DNA from: Dichetophora obliterata
Lineage: Eukaryota > Arthropoda > Insecta > Diptera > Sciomyzidae
Direction of reading: 5' to 3'
DNA: 64,000 nucleotides
NCBI GenBank assembly: GCA_963920525.1
Contig: OY986438.1
Coordinates: 137,139,022-137,203,021, forward strand
Shown: piece by piece, positions 1 to 10,834 of the stretch
How positions within the stretch are numbered: the stretch's first letter is position 1
Layout: each line of letters opens with the position of its first letter
The notes under the pieces: generated by a model
Database searches by the model: none
Told to the model about the DNA's origin: nothing
The model's input: the letters and a program-made list of their open reading frames with translations, nothing else
Program-made: the position numbers and the translations under genes

Positions 1-711
1 ATTTGATTTAAAGGATTGCAATGTGAATTTAAAGATGATTTCTTAAAAATAGAGCTACGTAAAATAAAAATGATATTATTTAATTTTACGATACGATTTT
101 TCCCTGAGTGTATGGAAAATTCTTATTATTTGGTAGTATTAATAAGAAAACCTAATAAAATAGCTCAATTAGATGATCGTATTGATTTTATATGGTAGTT
201 TTTGGGTCTGTGTAACTTTTAAACGACTTAACCGATTGAGCTCACGAGACTCAACATGACATACAAAACTTCACCCATATTTATGGAAGACAGGAAGGCG
301 CAGAACAGCGTCTGCCAAATCATCAAGTATACATTGTTAATAATAACTGTCTAGTTTATATTGTTTACATCAAGTGTAGTATAAAGTAACGCCTCATTCC
401 ATTATTTTGGCATGAAATTAAATTGAATTTAGTTCAAATATGCAGCGTTTTGTTTTGTAAATTGTTTCCGTTTTGAAGGTAATTTCGTTAAGCCTTTCTC
501 ATAGAAACTTTTGTATTTATTGGCAAAAAACTGCGACAGTCAGTTTTCACAAGATTCTGCTGAGGCGTATGTTTTGACAGCAAAATCATTTGCCATAGAC
601 AGGAATAGGTTGTCCTATCCCTCGGTGTCAGGAGTCACTTTTGATGTGTGTTGCCTAGCGTTGTGCAGATGGAACACAATTCCTCTCCTTCTGCACTGAA
701 CCAAAAAGGTA
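1..711. other. AT-rich non-coding sequence, nothing recognised
   Basis: The two open frames here are about 60 codons long and show no recognisable domain. I see no repeat, splice or promoter signal that I can support. The sequence ends at the start of the TTCATTGAATTCAATG-type repeat arm. Confidence 0.5.
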
Positions 712-1276
712 CATTATATTAATGAAAAGGTGAATTAATTTCAATGAATTATTCATTGATTTTGGTCCAATGAACTGTGGTCATTGATTTCAATGAATTT
801 TCTTCATACTTTAATGAATTGTTCATTAAACTTAATGATTTTCAATGAATGGTTCCTTGAATATCAATGTACACTTCATTGAATTCAATGAACACGTTCA
901 TTAAAAAATGCCAAAATTAATGATTTTTTCATTGAATTAAATGTATAGTTCATTGAATTCAATGTAAGGTTCATTGAATTAAATGTATAGTTCATTGAAT
1001 TCAATGTATAGTTCATTGAATTTAATGTATAGTGCAATGAACCTATAGTTCATTGAATTCAATGTATAGTTCATTGAATTCAATGTATAGTTCATTGAAT
1101 TCAATGTATAGTTCATTGAATTCAATGTATAGTTCATTTATACTATAATAAATTGAATTCAATGAACTATACATTGAATTCAATGAACTTTAATACATTG
1201 AATTCAATGAACTATACATTGAATTCAATGTATTATAGTTCATTGAATTCAATGTTTTTTTCATTGAATTTAATGT
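712..1276. repeat. Left arm of foldback-like element (AATGAA/TTCATT repeat)
   Basis: This is a degenerate tandem array of a ~20 bp unit of the type TTCATTGAATTCAATGTATAG, itself partly palindromic. The outer part is diverged and the inner part (about 960-1260) is nearly perfect. A matching array in opposite order lies at 12595-13180. A shorter stretch is at 11516-11680, where the array resumes after the LTR element. The outer ends look loosely inverted relative to each other (A-rich start, then AATTAATT and TTCATTGATTTT blocks). This fits a foldback-type transposon with repeat-built arms. Terminal inverted repeats and target duplication were not resolved, so the outer edge is approximate. Confidence 0.6.
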
Positions 1277-2795
1277 TGTAACGAACCTTTTCTTCTTTAG
1301 CCGAGGTATATCTCGCCGGCTCCAGGGTTCGTTGCCAAAAATTTATTTTTTTCTCGGACTTGGTGGTGAATTCACGTTGAAAGAAATGAGACCAACTTAT
1401 ACTCGCTTCAACTCTTTTATTAAATAAATAAATACTCGACTGCCGCCGTCTCAATTCTTAGAGAGTGACTCTCATGCGCGTTCGCCTCGTTGCTTGGCAC
1501 TCGCTCTTCAGCACTCTCGTCGGTCTAGCACGAACTGGCCTTCCAACACGCTCTGTGATCTTCGCTAGTCTACTGAGTTACGCCACCGACCTGTAGTAAA
1601 ACTTCGGGTCGGCCCACTTGCGTCGCTCACCTAACTGCGCTGGCCTCGTCTAACGGCTGAGTTACGCCACCGACCTGTAGTAAAACTTCGGGTCGGCCCA
1701 CTTGCGTCGCTCACCTAACTGCGCTGGCCTCGTCTAACGGTTGAGTTACGCCACCGACCTGTAGTAAAACTTCGGGTCGGCCCACTTGCGTCGCTCACCT
1801 AACTGCGCTGGCCTCGTCTAACGGCTGAGTTACGCCACCGACCTGTAGTAAAACTTCGGGTCGGCCCACTTGCGTCGCTCACCTAACTACGCTGGCCTCG
1901 TCTAACTGCTGAGTTACGCCACCGACCTGTAGTAAAACTTCGGGTCGGCTCACTTGCGTCGCTTCAGCCTATTAAGTTTGCACTACCGATCTGTAGTAAA
2001 ACTCCAGGTCGGTCTACGTGTGCACTACTTCTACTACTATTCCTACTAGATGACTTACCCAGGCCGTGGCTCGAACAGAACTCAATTAAATCTAACTATG
2101 TCTCGCCTTATATAGGACAGTCGCAGAGCTTTTCCTAAATGCAAGCTCTTTTCTCGCTTTCTGATTGGCTGTCACTACAGCTGATCTGGTGCTTTTCGAT
2201 TACTATATTTATAACAGCTGACCGTGTGCTTTTGGTTTCTATGTTTGTCACAGCTGACCGTGTGCTTTCGTGGTTTGTGCCATGGGTGCCTTGCACTAGC
2301 CACTGGTGTGCTGGTTTCCTGTTAGATGGCGTTGTCTCTTCTTTCATCTACTTAATTTCTAATTTTATAAGCGGCAGCAGAGTTAATACGAACTAGCTTT
2401 ATACAATACAATTCTTATTGTAAACATATTCCAATCGTTAATTACATACTAATTAATAATACACTTCATTTGTAGTAACAATAAATGAAAAGGTGATAAA
2501 CATTTCAATATATTAAAATAATCATGAATTTAAATATTATCATTTACTTTATATAATATACATTTATATATTATCATATTTTAAATATTTTGTATGAAAT
2601 AAAAAATGTTGTTGACTGAATTCATTACAGTATTTAAACAAAGTTATTTAGAAGTAAAATACAAAATCCAAAATAAAACAAGGGTGACTCACGATGAATG
2701 CTGATATGCTGCTTCGTGGTATGGTCGTCTCTGTTGTTGATGTGATGTTGCTGCCAATGTGTGGTTAAAATGCAGTAGCCATTTTAGCCTTCACA
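1277..2795 (-). repeat. 3' LTR (1519 bp)
   Basis: Near-identical to 9997-11515 at a constant offset of 8720. Read on the minus strand it begins TGTGAAGG and ends CGTTACA, the usual TG...CA. It holds a TATA-like box at 2108-2114, five 84 bp repeats at 1574-1975 and an AATAAA signal at 1416-1421 (minus strand), which give a U3-R-U5 layout. The short open frames inside are shared with the other LTR and are not genes. Confidence 0.93.
1416..1421 (-). terminator. Polyadenylation signal AATAAA in the 3' LTR
   Basis: The minus strand reads TATTTAATAAAAG. It lies about 690 nt downstream of the TATA box and about 140 nt before the LTR end, as expected for the R/U5 boundary. Confidence 0.5.
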
Positions 2796-2810
2796 TACCC
2801 CACCTACTTC
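2796..2810 (-). other. Polypurine tract of LTR element
   Basis: The minus strand reads GAAGTAGGTGGGGTA directly upstream of the 3' LTR start TGTGAAGG, the expected plus-strand primer location. Confidence 0.65.
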
Positions 2811-2821
2811 GGGGGAGGAGG

Positions 2822-4725
2822 TCATTGACTTACGCTTACCCGACCGGAACGGGCGATCATGACTTGGAAGGTGACCCCTCGGACGATGGTGCAGAACTTC
2901 ATCCGCGCCGCCTGCTTGCGCCTGGTCAACGCGGCATGGATCTTAACCTGCAGTTCCTGCACGACGTCTTCATCATACCTTGCCCATATATCTGCGAGTC
3001 GCTCTTCCTCAGCACAACTCGATCGGGGAGGCGAAGGGATTCTAGGGGGCTGATGTGGTGTCGTGGGCCTTAGGGGCGACACCCGTTGTTGAACATCGAG
3101 TCTGGGATTTTTCCGTGGTCGACTTGGGGACTCGTCTGAATCCGTTTCGTCGCTGTCGTTTTCGCTGCTGCTGGAGCTGTCGCTTGAGCTATTGCTTGAG
3201 CTGTCGCTCGAACTATCTGAGCTGAGTGGTGGCTGCGGCGCCTCTATGAAGGCAGCTGCTGCGGCTTCGGCAGTTGATGACGCAGATGCTGCTGCGGCGT
3301 TGGCAGTTGTTGGCGCAGATGCTGCTGCGGCTTCGGCAGTTGATGGCGCAGATGCTGCTGCGGCGTAGGCAGTTGGTGACGCAGATGCTGCTGCGGCGTA
3401 GGCAGTTGATGGCGCAGATGCTGCTGCGGCGTAAGAAGTTGATGGCGCAGATGCTGCTGCGGCGTAGGCAGTTGTTGGCGCAGATTATGCTGCGGCTTCG
3501 GCAGTTGATGGCGCAGATGCTGCTGCGGCGTAGGCAGTTGGTGACGCAGATGCTGCTGCGGCGTAGGCAGTTGGTGACGCAGATGCTGCTGCGGCGTAGG
3601 CAGTTGGTGACGCAGATGCTGCTGCGGCGTAGGCAGTTGGTGACGCAGATGCTGCTGCGGCGTCGGCAGTTGTTGACGCAGATGCTGCTGCGGCGTTGGC
3701 AGTTGGTGACGCAGATGCTGCTGCGGTGTCGGCAGTTGTTGATGCAGATGCTGCTGCGGCGTTGGCAGTTGGTGACGCAGATGCTGCTGCGGCGTCGGCA
3801 GTTGTTGACGCAGATGCTGCTGCGGCGTAGGCAGTTGGTGACGCAGATGCTGCTGCGGCGTAGGCAGTTGGTGACGCAGATGCTGCTGCGGCGTCGGCAG
3901 TTGTTGACGCAGATGCTGCTGCGGCGTTGGCAGTTGGTGACGCAGATGCTGCTGCGGCGTCGGCAGTTGTTGACGCAGATGCTGCTGCGGTGCAGGCAGT
4001 TGGTAACGCAGATGCTGCTGCGGCTTCGGAACACAACATCTGGCTTGCTCCTCGCTGATGGTGGTACACCGTACATTCCATGCGAATGGTTTGTGTAATT
4101 TTTGTGTGGCCCACACCTTGGACCGTCTCGATGTCATTGCTGTAGCGGCACCATCCGAGTATGTTCTCCTTCTTTGGCGGCCGTACATCCTCGTCATCAC
4201 TCGAATCTATCGATGAGCTAGGCGGTGACCAAGATAAGGGCGGTGTTGGCACTCTAGCTTCGAGCTGCTGCTCATTTTCTTCACTTGTTGGGCTTCGTCT
4301 AGAGTACAAGTACCCAAACACGCTGCGGGTGTCTGACGTGGTGTCTTCTAGCTGCTCCTCGTCGACTCCGTTCGTAGCTTCCCGATCGGAAATACTATCG
4401 GGAGGGGCTTCTTCGCCTTCAGGCTCATCATTATCTAGCGAGGTTTCAGGTGTCGGCGCCGGCCAATGCCTACCGGTGAAATCGAAACGGCACGTCGATT
4501 AAAATATTTTGGTCGGCGTGTTGGAGTTTGTTTTTGGCTTGGTGAGTTTGATGGGTCGGATCGTGGGACCACCCGGATGCGGCTCCCGTCGGCTTTAATT
4601 GGGATTTCCATGAAATCTTCTCCCAGGACTTTCGTGCGGCGTCCGCGGCTGGCCGCCTTGAACATATTCTGTCGGAACCTTGCTCTGGTTGCTTCGAACT
4701 TTTGGTTGGTCGCACGTCTGCTCAT
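2822..4725 (-). pseudogene. Third ORF of LTR element: basic N-terminus, Ala-repeat, acidic Ser tract
   Basis: Lies between pol and the 3' LTR. The frame opens at 4725 (MSRRATNQKFEATRARF), is basic, then shifts frame near 4465 into an acidic stretch (SIDSSDDEDV). About 24 copies of an 11-residue unit (AAAASASPTAY) follow, then a Ser/Asp/Glu-rich tract (about 3120-3250) and a charged C-terminus with EEERLADIWARYDED, ending at 2822. A TAA in one mutated repeat (3485-3487) and the frameshift break it. I see no signal peptide or membrane segment, so it does not look like an envelope protein. Frame agreement across more than 1.2 kb supports one ancestral ORF. Function unknown. Confidence 0.7.
3244..4030. 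repeat. 33 bp minisatellite in ORF3
   Basis: About 24 units of 33 bp with core GCAGATGCTGCTGCGGC then GTAGGCAGTTGGTGAC. It produces long spurious ORFs in several frames on both strands. One unit carries GATTATGC instead of GATGCTGC, creating the ORF3 stop. Confidence 0.92.
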
Positions 4726-4936
4726 CTTTCTATCGTCTTGATGGGTTTGGGTTATTACAACCTGGAGTCGCTTGATGGGTTTGTCTTCGTCAGTATTTTA
4801 TGACTATAAGACAGAAAAGTGTTAGTGAATATAAATTTCAGACAGTATGGAGTTGTTTATATTTTTCTTAAATAAGCGTATGTTTCGTCAATAAATTCAA
4901 AGGCTGTCGGTAGGCGTCAAACATATATTTCGGGTA

Positions 4937-7432
4937 TTAGTGTTGACTTGGGTGGTCGTCTGCCGATTCGTCCAAGCGTTGCGAGCCATAATAAGGTTTG
5001 ACCTCGCTCAGGTGCGCTGTTCGGATACGGTTGTCACCCTTTTTCTTTAGTCGCAGGATGACTGGTGACGTGAATCCCAGTACGGCATAAAGACCCGCAT
5101 ACTTTGGTCCTAACTTGGCGGCAAAGCTGTCTATCGCTTTCGACAGAGAATGCTGCTTAACAAGAACTTCATCTCCCACGGTAGGCTTCCATGGTCGTCG
5201 GCGGAGATTATAATGTCTTGCCTGATCCGTAGCTGCTCGCGAGAGGTTGTGTCGTACAATAGCAAAAATGTCCTTCAGTCGGGATGCTCGCTCAATGGGT
5301 TCTACGCTCTCGGTTCCTGTGCCTGGTGTAACCTCGTCGTAGAGGGCGTGCGGCAAACGTGGTTCCCTTCCTTGAGTCAAGTAGGCTGGACTGTAACCCG
5401 TTGTCTCGGAAACGCTCGTGTTAATTGCAAGTGAAATCTCTGGTAGGCTCTCGTCCCAGCCCCGCTGTTGGATATCTGCGAGTTGCGCGATCATGGTCTT
5501 CACTGTTCGGTTTACACGTTCAGTTGGGTTTTATTGCGGCGTATACGGCGCGGTGAGCTGCTGCTGAACCCCTAGGGCTTCTATGTAGCGTTTGAATATA
5601 CGGCTCGTGAACTGGGTACCATTATCCGTAATAAGAACCTTGGGTACTCCATATCTGCTAATGATTCGTTCACGAAAAGCCTTGAGTAAACCGTCTGCTG
5701 TTGCTTTTCGGAGCGGAACCAATTCGGTCCACTTTGAAAACCGATCGAAGAAAACTAGTAACATCGTGTTGCCGTGTTTTGATCGTGGCAATGGCCCTAC
5801 AAAATCTGCGCACACTGTTGACCATGGTTCGTCAGGTATCTTGATGAGCATCTCTCCAGCTGGAGCTTGCTGGCTAGCCTTATAACGTTGGCATGAGTCG
5901 CAACTTCGAACATAGCGACTTATGTCCCGAAACATACCCGGCCAGTAATACCGGTTTGCCACTCTTGCGATCGTCTTCCGGATGCCTAAGTGGCCGGAAC
6001 ACGGACTGTCATGATTCTCTTTTAGAACCCGTTCTCGTTGTGACGTGGCAATACATAGCTTCCACGGCACGCAATTGTCGGTGATAACTATAAACTTGTA
6101 TCCTTCCAGATATGGCCGCATCTTACGAATACCCCATATGATCGCCAAACACTCCTTTTCGGTGGGCGAATAATTCTTCTCTGCTTTATTCAAGTGCCTG
6201 CTAGCATAGGCTATTACTCGTTCTGACCCGTCGATTTCCTGCGTCAATACTGCACCCAGACCGCTCTCGCTGGCGTCAGTTTGTAGTGTGAACGTTTGGC
6301 TGAAGTCTGGGCATGCCAATACCGGAGCCTCGGTGAGCTTCGTCTTCAAATCCTCGAACGCTTTCTGTTGGGCTTCTGCCCACTTCCAGTGCTTTCCCTT
6401 CTTGAGCAAAGCTGTCAAAGGCTGTGCTATGGTCGCAAAGTCTGGAATGAATCGCCGATACCACGACGCGATTCCTAGATATCGTCGCACTCCTCGCACG
6501 TTCTGGGGGGGTTCCAAGTCTCTAATTGCTGCAACCTTGTCGGGGTCAGTATGAATACCATCACCGCTGACCACATGACCCAAATATTTGATCTTTGTTT
6601 TCATGAGCTCACATTTCTCAGCATTAATTTTTAGGTTGGCTTTTCGTAGGCGTCTGAACACTTCTCGCAGATTCTGCAGGTGCTCGTCCAACGTTGCTCC
6701 CGTCACCACGATGTCATCTAGGTAGGCGAACGCGAAGGGTTCCAGCTCTGGACCTATGACTCTATCGAGGGCTCTCTGGAATGTTGCTGGTGCGGAGTGA
6801 AGGCCAAATGGCATGACGCGCCATTGATACAGGCCACGACCAGGTACGGTGAATGCGGTGTACTTTTTACTTTCAGCCGCCATCGAGATCTGCCAGTAAC
6901 CATCCTTCAGATCCAGACTGCTTACGTATTTGGCGTTACGCAACCGGTCCAGAATGTGCGTAATGCGTGGAAGTGGATATGCATCGGGTACTGATTTGCT
7001 GTTAAGCTGCCGGTAGTCAATGCAGAGTCGCCAGGCTCCAGTCTTCTTGCGAACAATCACAATTGGTGCGCTATATGGACTGTGCGACGGCTCGATGCAT
7101 CCTTTTGACCATAGCTTGTTGACCTCTTCATCGATGATACTCTGCATCGCTGGATTTCGTGGGAAGTACCTCTGCTTAATAGGCCGATCATCGGTCATCA
7201 CGATTTTATGTTCCGTGATGCTCGTAACTCCGTGAATGCCTTCAAATTGCCTAAGTTCGTAATCTAAAAAATCTTTTATTATTCTTGCTTCGACGGCTTG
7301 TCGTTTCAAAGTCGCCGCGTCTACTTCACTCTTAGCTATAGGATGACAACTGTCAGCTAATGGCTCGTTCTCGTCGCTCTTCTGCTTGTTTTCAATTTCT
7401 GGTGGCCTTATCCCATTGGGGACTGCATGCAC
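4937..7432 (-). pseudogene. pol: pol, RT / truncated RNase H / integrase portion
   Basis: Reverse transcriptase with LCIDYRQLN, the catalytic FAYLDDIVV box and the flanking LPRITHILD and KYLGHVV motifs. RNase H begins (FTLQTDASESGLGAVL, SPTEKECLA, FIVITDN), but near 6075 it jumps directly to integrase-proximal sequence, so the end of RNase H and the linker are deleted. Integrase shows the zinc HHCC (HLGIRKT...CDSCQRYK), the first Asp in CADFVGPL and the second in LITDNGTQF. An in-frame TAA at 5531-5533 interrupts just before the catalytic Glu region, and the frame then continues to 4937. The C-terminus reads VGDEVLVK and HLSEVKPYY, a normal integrase tail. Enzymatically dead as it stands. Confidence 0.92.
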
Positions 7433-8358
7433 CGGTTATATCGTTTTCGACGGCGGTGGTGCTTTCGTTTTCTTCTTGTTCGTTTCTTCATTGCGGCAGT
7501 TGATAATGCAGATGCTGCTGCTTCGGCAGTTGGTAAGGCAGATGCTGCTGCTTCGGCAGTTGGTAACGCAGATGCTGCTGCTACGGCAGTTGGTAACGCA
7601 GATGCTGCTGCTACGGCAGTTGTTAACGCAGATGCTGCTGCTTCGGCAGTTGGTAATGCAGATGCTGCTGCTTCGGCAGTTGGTAACGCAGATGCTGCTG
7701 CTACGGCAGTTGGTAACGCAGATGCTGCTGCTACGGCAGTTGGTAACGCAGATGCTGCTGCGCATATACGTTCCCTTCTGAAATCTTTTGTTACAATTTT
7801 CTCCACTGACCCCTTCAAATTTTCATTACTATGAAGCGGGGTTACCTCTGGTCCGAGCTGGATTGTCTCTCCACCACAGCTAAACTTAACTCCGGTTTGA
7901 ATGCAGAAATCCAATCCCAAAAGAACATCTTCAGTCGCATCTGGCATGACAAGGAAGTCAAAGTTTCGATTTATGTTACCTAGGCGTATCCTTGTCTCCA
8001 CCGCATGCTTAAGAGGTCTCACCGACCCGTCGGCCAGAGTGACGTCTGCATCTATATTTAATTTGTGACACTGCTGCCCTAATTGGTGAGCGAATGCCTG
8101 ACTAATGAAGCTTTTAGTGGCTCCCGTGTCGATAGTCGCTGTTGTTTTTATGTTGCCCACTACAAGGTTAGCAAACAAGTGGTGATTGTTGATATTAAGG
8201 TGATTTACTGTTGATGAGGGGCCTCTGCTGAAGGTGCCGCCGCCCCTCGACTCGGACGGAACCTGGGACCGTTTTCCGGCTGAAATGGACAACATGTGCT
8301 GGCGCGCACACCACGGCGTCCACACCTTCGGCAAAAGGTGGCTGATCCTCGGCGGCAT
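7408..8358 (-). pseudogene. pol: pol, protease portion with Ala-rich repeat tail
   Basis: Aspartic protease domain of the LTR element, overlapping the end of gag by about 150 nt in the -1 frame. The active-site motif is TIDTGATKSFIS, followed by hydrophobic segments ending LLGLDF, as in retropepsins. Downstream the frame enters nine copies of a 10-residue Ala-rich unit (AAASALPTAV type), then a short basic stretch, and stops at 7408. The RT frame begins upstream of its first Met at 7432 but is closed just before at about 7436. A one-base indel near 7410-7435 therefore separates protease from RT. Whether the repeat insertion is normal for the family or specific to this copy cannot be told here. 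Confidence 0.85.
7493..7762. repeat. 30 bp minisatellite inside pol
   Basis: Nine 30 bp units of the type GCAGATGCTGCTGCTTCGGC followed by AGTTGGTAAC. All six frames are open across it, so the overlapping ORFs here are artefacts of the repeat. The core is the same as in the 33 bp array at 3244-4030 of the same element. Confidence 0.9.
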
Positions 8359-9311
8359 GTTCTAGCGATGTGGCCTTCTTCTCCACAGTTGCTGCACGCG
8401 GTCTTAATGTTAACATGGGTCGGTTGATCTTCAGACACCATACGATGCTGTTCGGGAGGTGGTCGCACTGCGGGGTTCCGGGTAGTCTCTTGGACTTTAA
8501 TATTTTCAAGGTCTTCGGCCAGCTCTATTAAATCCGCTAGAGAGGAGAAGTCCTTGCGCCAGATATACCACTGGTAGTCCGTCTGTAGATTCCGAAAAAT
8601 CCTATCCAATTTTTGCTCTTCTGTATAGCTGACGTGTCGCATCATATTTTGCATTGCGAGCACGTAATCCTTTATTTTCTCTTTGGGCTGTTGGTGTCTA
8701 CGTCGAATATCGTCGTCGACTTCTTAGAAATATCTAGCTGGCAAGAAAAATTTTAAAAAGTCAAATTTAAATGAATCCCACGTAACCCAGTGCTGATTAT
8801 TGTTGCGATACCAGATGATTGCCCGGTCTTTTAGTAGCTCTGGCATTGTTCGAGGCAAGAGATTTCTGTCGACACTGTAGACTTCGGCCAATTCTTCTAG
8901 TCTTTCGACGAATGATAGCGGATCCTTACCCCCGTCATACTTAATCGACCATTTTCTTACCTGCTCGATTACAACAACCTGTGGCGTAGTCACCTGCATT
9001 GATGGAAATGTCCATTCTGCGCTGTGGCTCTGAAAGTCGCTCGGTGGCGGGATCTCTAGCGTGGTCGGTTGTGGTGGGGTAGGCGATACGTCTCGACGGT
9101 GCTTGCTTTGTAGCTCCACTAGGCGCTGGGTCACCTCCTGCGCATGCGTTTTGTCGCCGACAAATGCTGCGAATCGTTTGCGCATTTCTTCAACGGTACC
9201 GGCTTTGTCAAGATCAAATTCCGCGGCGTACTTATCGAGTTCTTCCCGTTTAAGGGAGTATGCCCACGTGACACTAAGTGGTTTACTCATTTTGTTTGTA
9301 GGTTTACTCAC
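8205..9311 (-). pseudogene. gag: gag polyprotein, interrupted by one stop codon
   Basis: Structural protein of the LTR element. The frame starts at 9311 with MSKPTNKMSKPLSV, a second in-frame Met following. It runs to a TAA at 8724-8726 just after residues PARYF, then continues in the same frame to 8205. The second part contains two zinc knuckles near its C-terminus: CSNCGEEGHIARTC (CCHC) and a variant CRRCGRRGVRASTC lacking the His. The rest is capsid-like sequence with no sharper motif. The single nonsense codon would remove the nucleocapsid. Pro/pol lies in the frame reached by a -1 shift in the overlap 8358-8205. Confidence 0.85.
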
Positions 9312-9689
9312 TAATTGGTCTGTTTACTATTCAAGATTCTTTTTTTTTTCTTTTCTTAAAAAAAACTTTTATTTTTATCGTCTAGGAACTATCAAAATAT
9401 TCCTTATCGTTCACTATTTTTGGTATAACTTATTATTTGCTTTTCATTTTTTTCACTATATAATCCGAATGTTTATTTTCCGAATGTTCACATTTCGTCA
9501 TCGTATCGTTCTATTATTTTTTTTCCAATTAAAAGCACTGTTTATTACTGTTTTCAATTTTGTTCACTGTTTATTATTTTTTTTTTTTTTTTATGCACTG
9601 TCGACTATTGTTCGCGTTTATTCGTTATTTATTACAAATTCTTTGTACATATTCTTTTCTTGCTGTACTCGAATTTTCTTTCTTTTTAT

Positions 9690-9977
9690 TCACAAACTCG
9701 GTTTTTGAGTTCTGTGCCTCTTTTCCGGTTTCTTTTTTTTTTCTTTAATCACGCACTAAGTTTTCGCGTTCTGTGTCTTTTTTTTCGATTTTTTTTCATT
9801 TATTCACGTACTACGTTTTCGAGTTCTGTGTCTCTCTCTCTTTTTTTTTCATTAATTCTCGCACTAAGTTTTCGCGTTCTATATCTTTTTTTCGACTTTT
9901 TTTCCCCTCGTTAATTCACGCACTACGTTTTGGAGTTCTGTCTTTTTTTTCCCGACTCTCGTTAATTCACGCACTTA
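9690..9977 (-). repeat. Leader repeats between primer site and gag
   Basis: About five and a half copies of a 52-62 bp unit, each with a core like CACTACGTTTTCGAGTTCTGTG followed by a T-rich run on the plus strand (purine-rich in the RNA). Cores start near 9692, 9754, 9808, 9860 and 9919. The last copy runs into the primer site. The T-rich stretch continues to about 9330 with no clear period. Confidence 0.7.
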
Positions 9978-9995
9978 GTCCCTGCTCGGGCGCCA
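9978..9995 (-). other. Primer-binding site, tRNA-Lys type
   Basis: The minus strand reads TGGCGCCCGAGCAGGGAC, one base from the LTR end (9997). It matches the 3' end of a Lys(UUU)-type tRNA with one difference from the canonical primer site known from lentiviruses and insect Osvaldo-like elements. Confidence 0.85.
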
Positions 9996-10293
9996 TTGTA
10001 ACGAACCTTTTCTTCTTTAGCCGAGGTATATCTCGCCGGCTCCAGGGTTCGTTGCCAAAAATTTATTTTTTTCTCGGACTTCGTGGTGAATTCACGTTGA
10101 AAGAAATGAGACCAACTTATACTCGCTTCAACTCTTTTATTAAATAAATAAATACTCGACTGCCGCCGTCTCAATTCTTAGAGAGTGACTCTCATGCGCG
10201 TTCGCCTCGTTGCTTGGCACTCGCTCTTCAGCACTCTCGTCGGTCTAGCACGAACTGGCCTTCCAACACGCTCTGTGATCTTCGCTAGTCTAC

Positions 10294-10695
10294 TGAGTTA
10301 CGCCACCGACCTGTAGTAAAACTTCGGGTCGGCCCACTTGCGTCGCTCACCTAACTGCGCTGGCCTCGTCTAACGGCTGAGTTACGCCACCGACCTGTAG
10401 TAAAACTTCGGGTCGGCCCACTTGCGTCGCTCACCTAACTGCGCTGGCCTCGTCTAACGGTTGAGTTACGCCACCGACCTGTAGTAAAACTTCGGGTCGG
10501 CCCACTTGCGTCGCTCACCTAACTGCGCTGGCCTCGTCTAACGGCTGAGTTACGCCACCGACCTGTAGTAAAACTTCGGGTCGGCCCACTTGCGTCGCTC
10601 ACCTAACTACGCTGGCCTCGTCTAACTGCTGAGTTACGCCACCGACCTGTAGTAAAACTTCGGGTCGGCTCACTTGCGTCGCTTCAGCCTATTAA
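10294..10695 (-). repeat. 84 bp tandem hairpin repeats in the LTR
   Basis: Five units start 84 bp apart (10294, 10378, 10462, 10546, 10630; in the other LTR 1574 to 1910). Each contains an inverted repeat CCGACC...GGTCGG with a 15 nt loop. A diverged sixth hairpin follows near 10704. Given the TATA position these are in the transcribed leader, so the RNA should carry a row of identical stem-loops. Function is unknown. Confidence 0.85.
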
Positions 10696-10827
10696 GTTTG
10701 CACTACCGATCTGTAGTAAAACTCCAGGTCGGTCTACGTGTGCACTACTTCTACTACTATTCCTACTAGATGACTTACCCAGGCCGTGGCTCGAACAGAA
10801 CTCAATTAAATCTAACTATGTCTCGCC

Positions 10828-10834
10828 TTATATA
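10828..10834 (-). promoter_or_regulatory. TATA box of the 5' LTR
   Basis: The minus strand reads CCTATATAAGGCG. A start about 30 nt downstream would fall near 10800, which places the 84 bp hairpin repeats inside the transcript. The same box is at 2108-2114 in the 3' LTR. Confidence 0.6.

Noticed and set aside
2135..2396. 70-85 codon frames inside the LTRs
   Set aside because: Present in both LTRs on both strands, with no domain; they overlap the promoter region.
3213..4321. Several 270-320 codon open frames on both strands
   Set aside because: They arise from the 33 bp repeat, which has no stops in most frames. Only the frame collinear with the flanking non-repeat sequence (ORF3, minus) was kept.
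7386..7834. Plus-strand frames of 131 and 135 codons
   Set aside because: Frames across the 30 bp repeat, antisense to pol, with no content outside the repeat.
9061..9914. Plus-strand hydrophobic frames (Phe/Leu-rich)
   Set aside because: They translate the T-rich leader antisense to gag. The apparent membrane proteins are composition artefacts.
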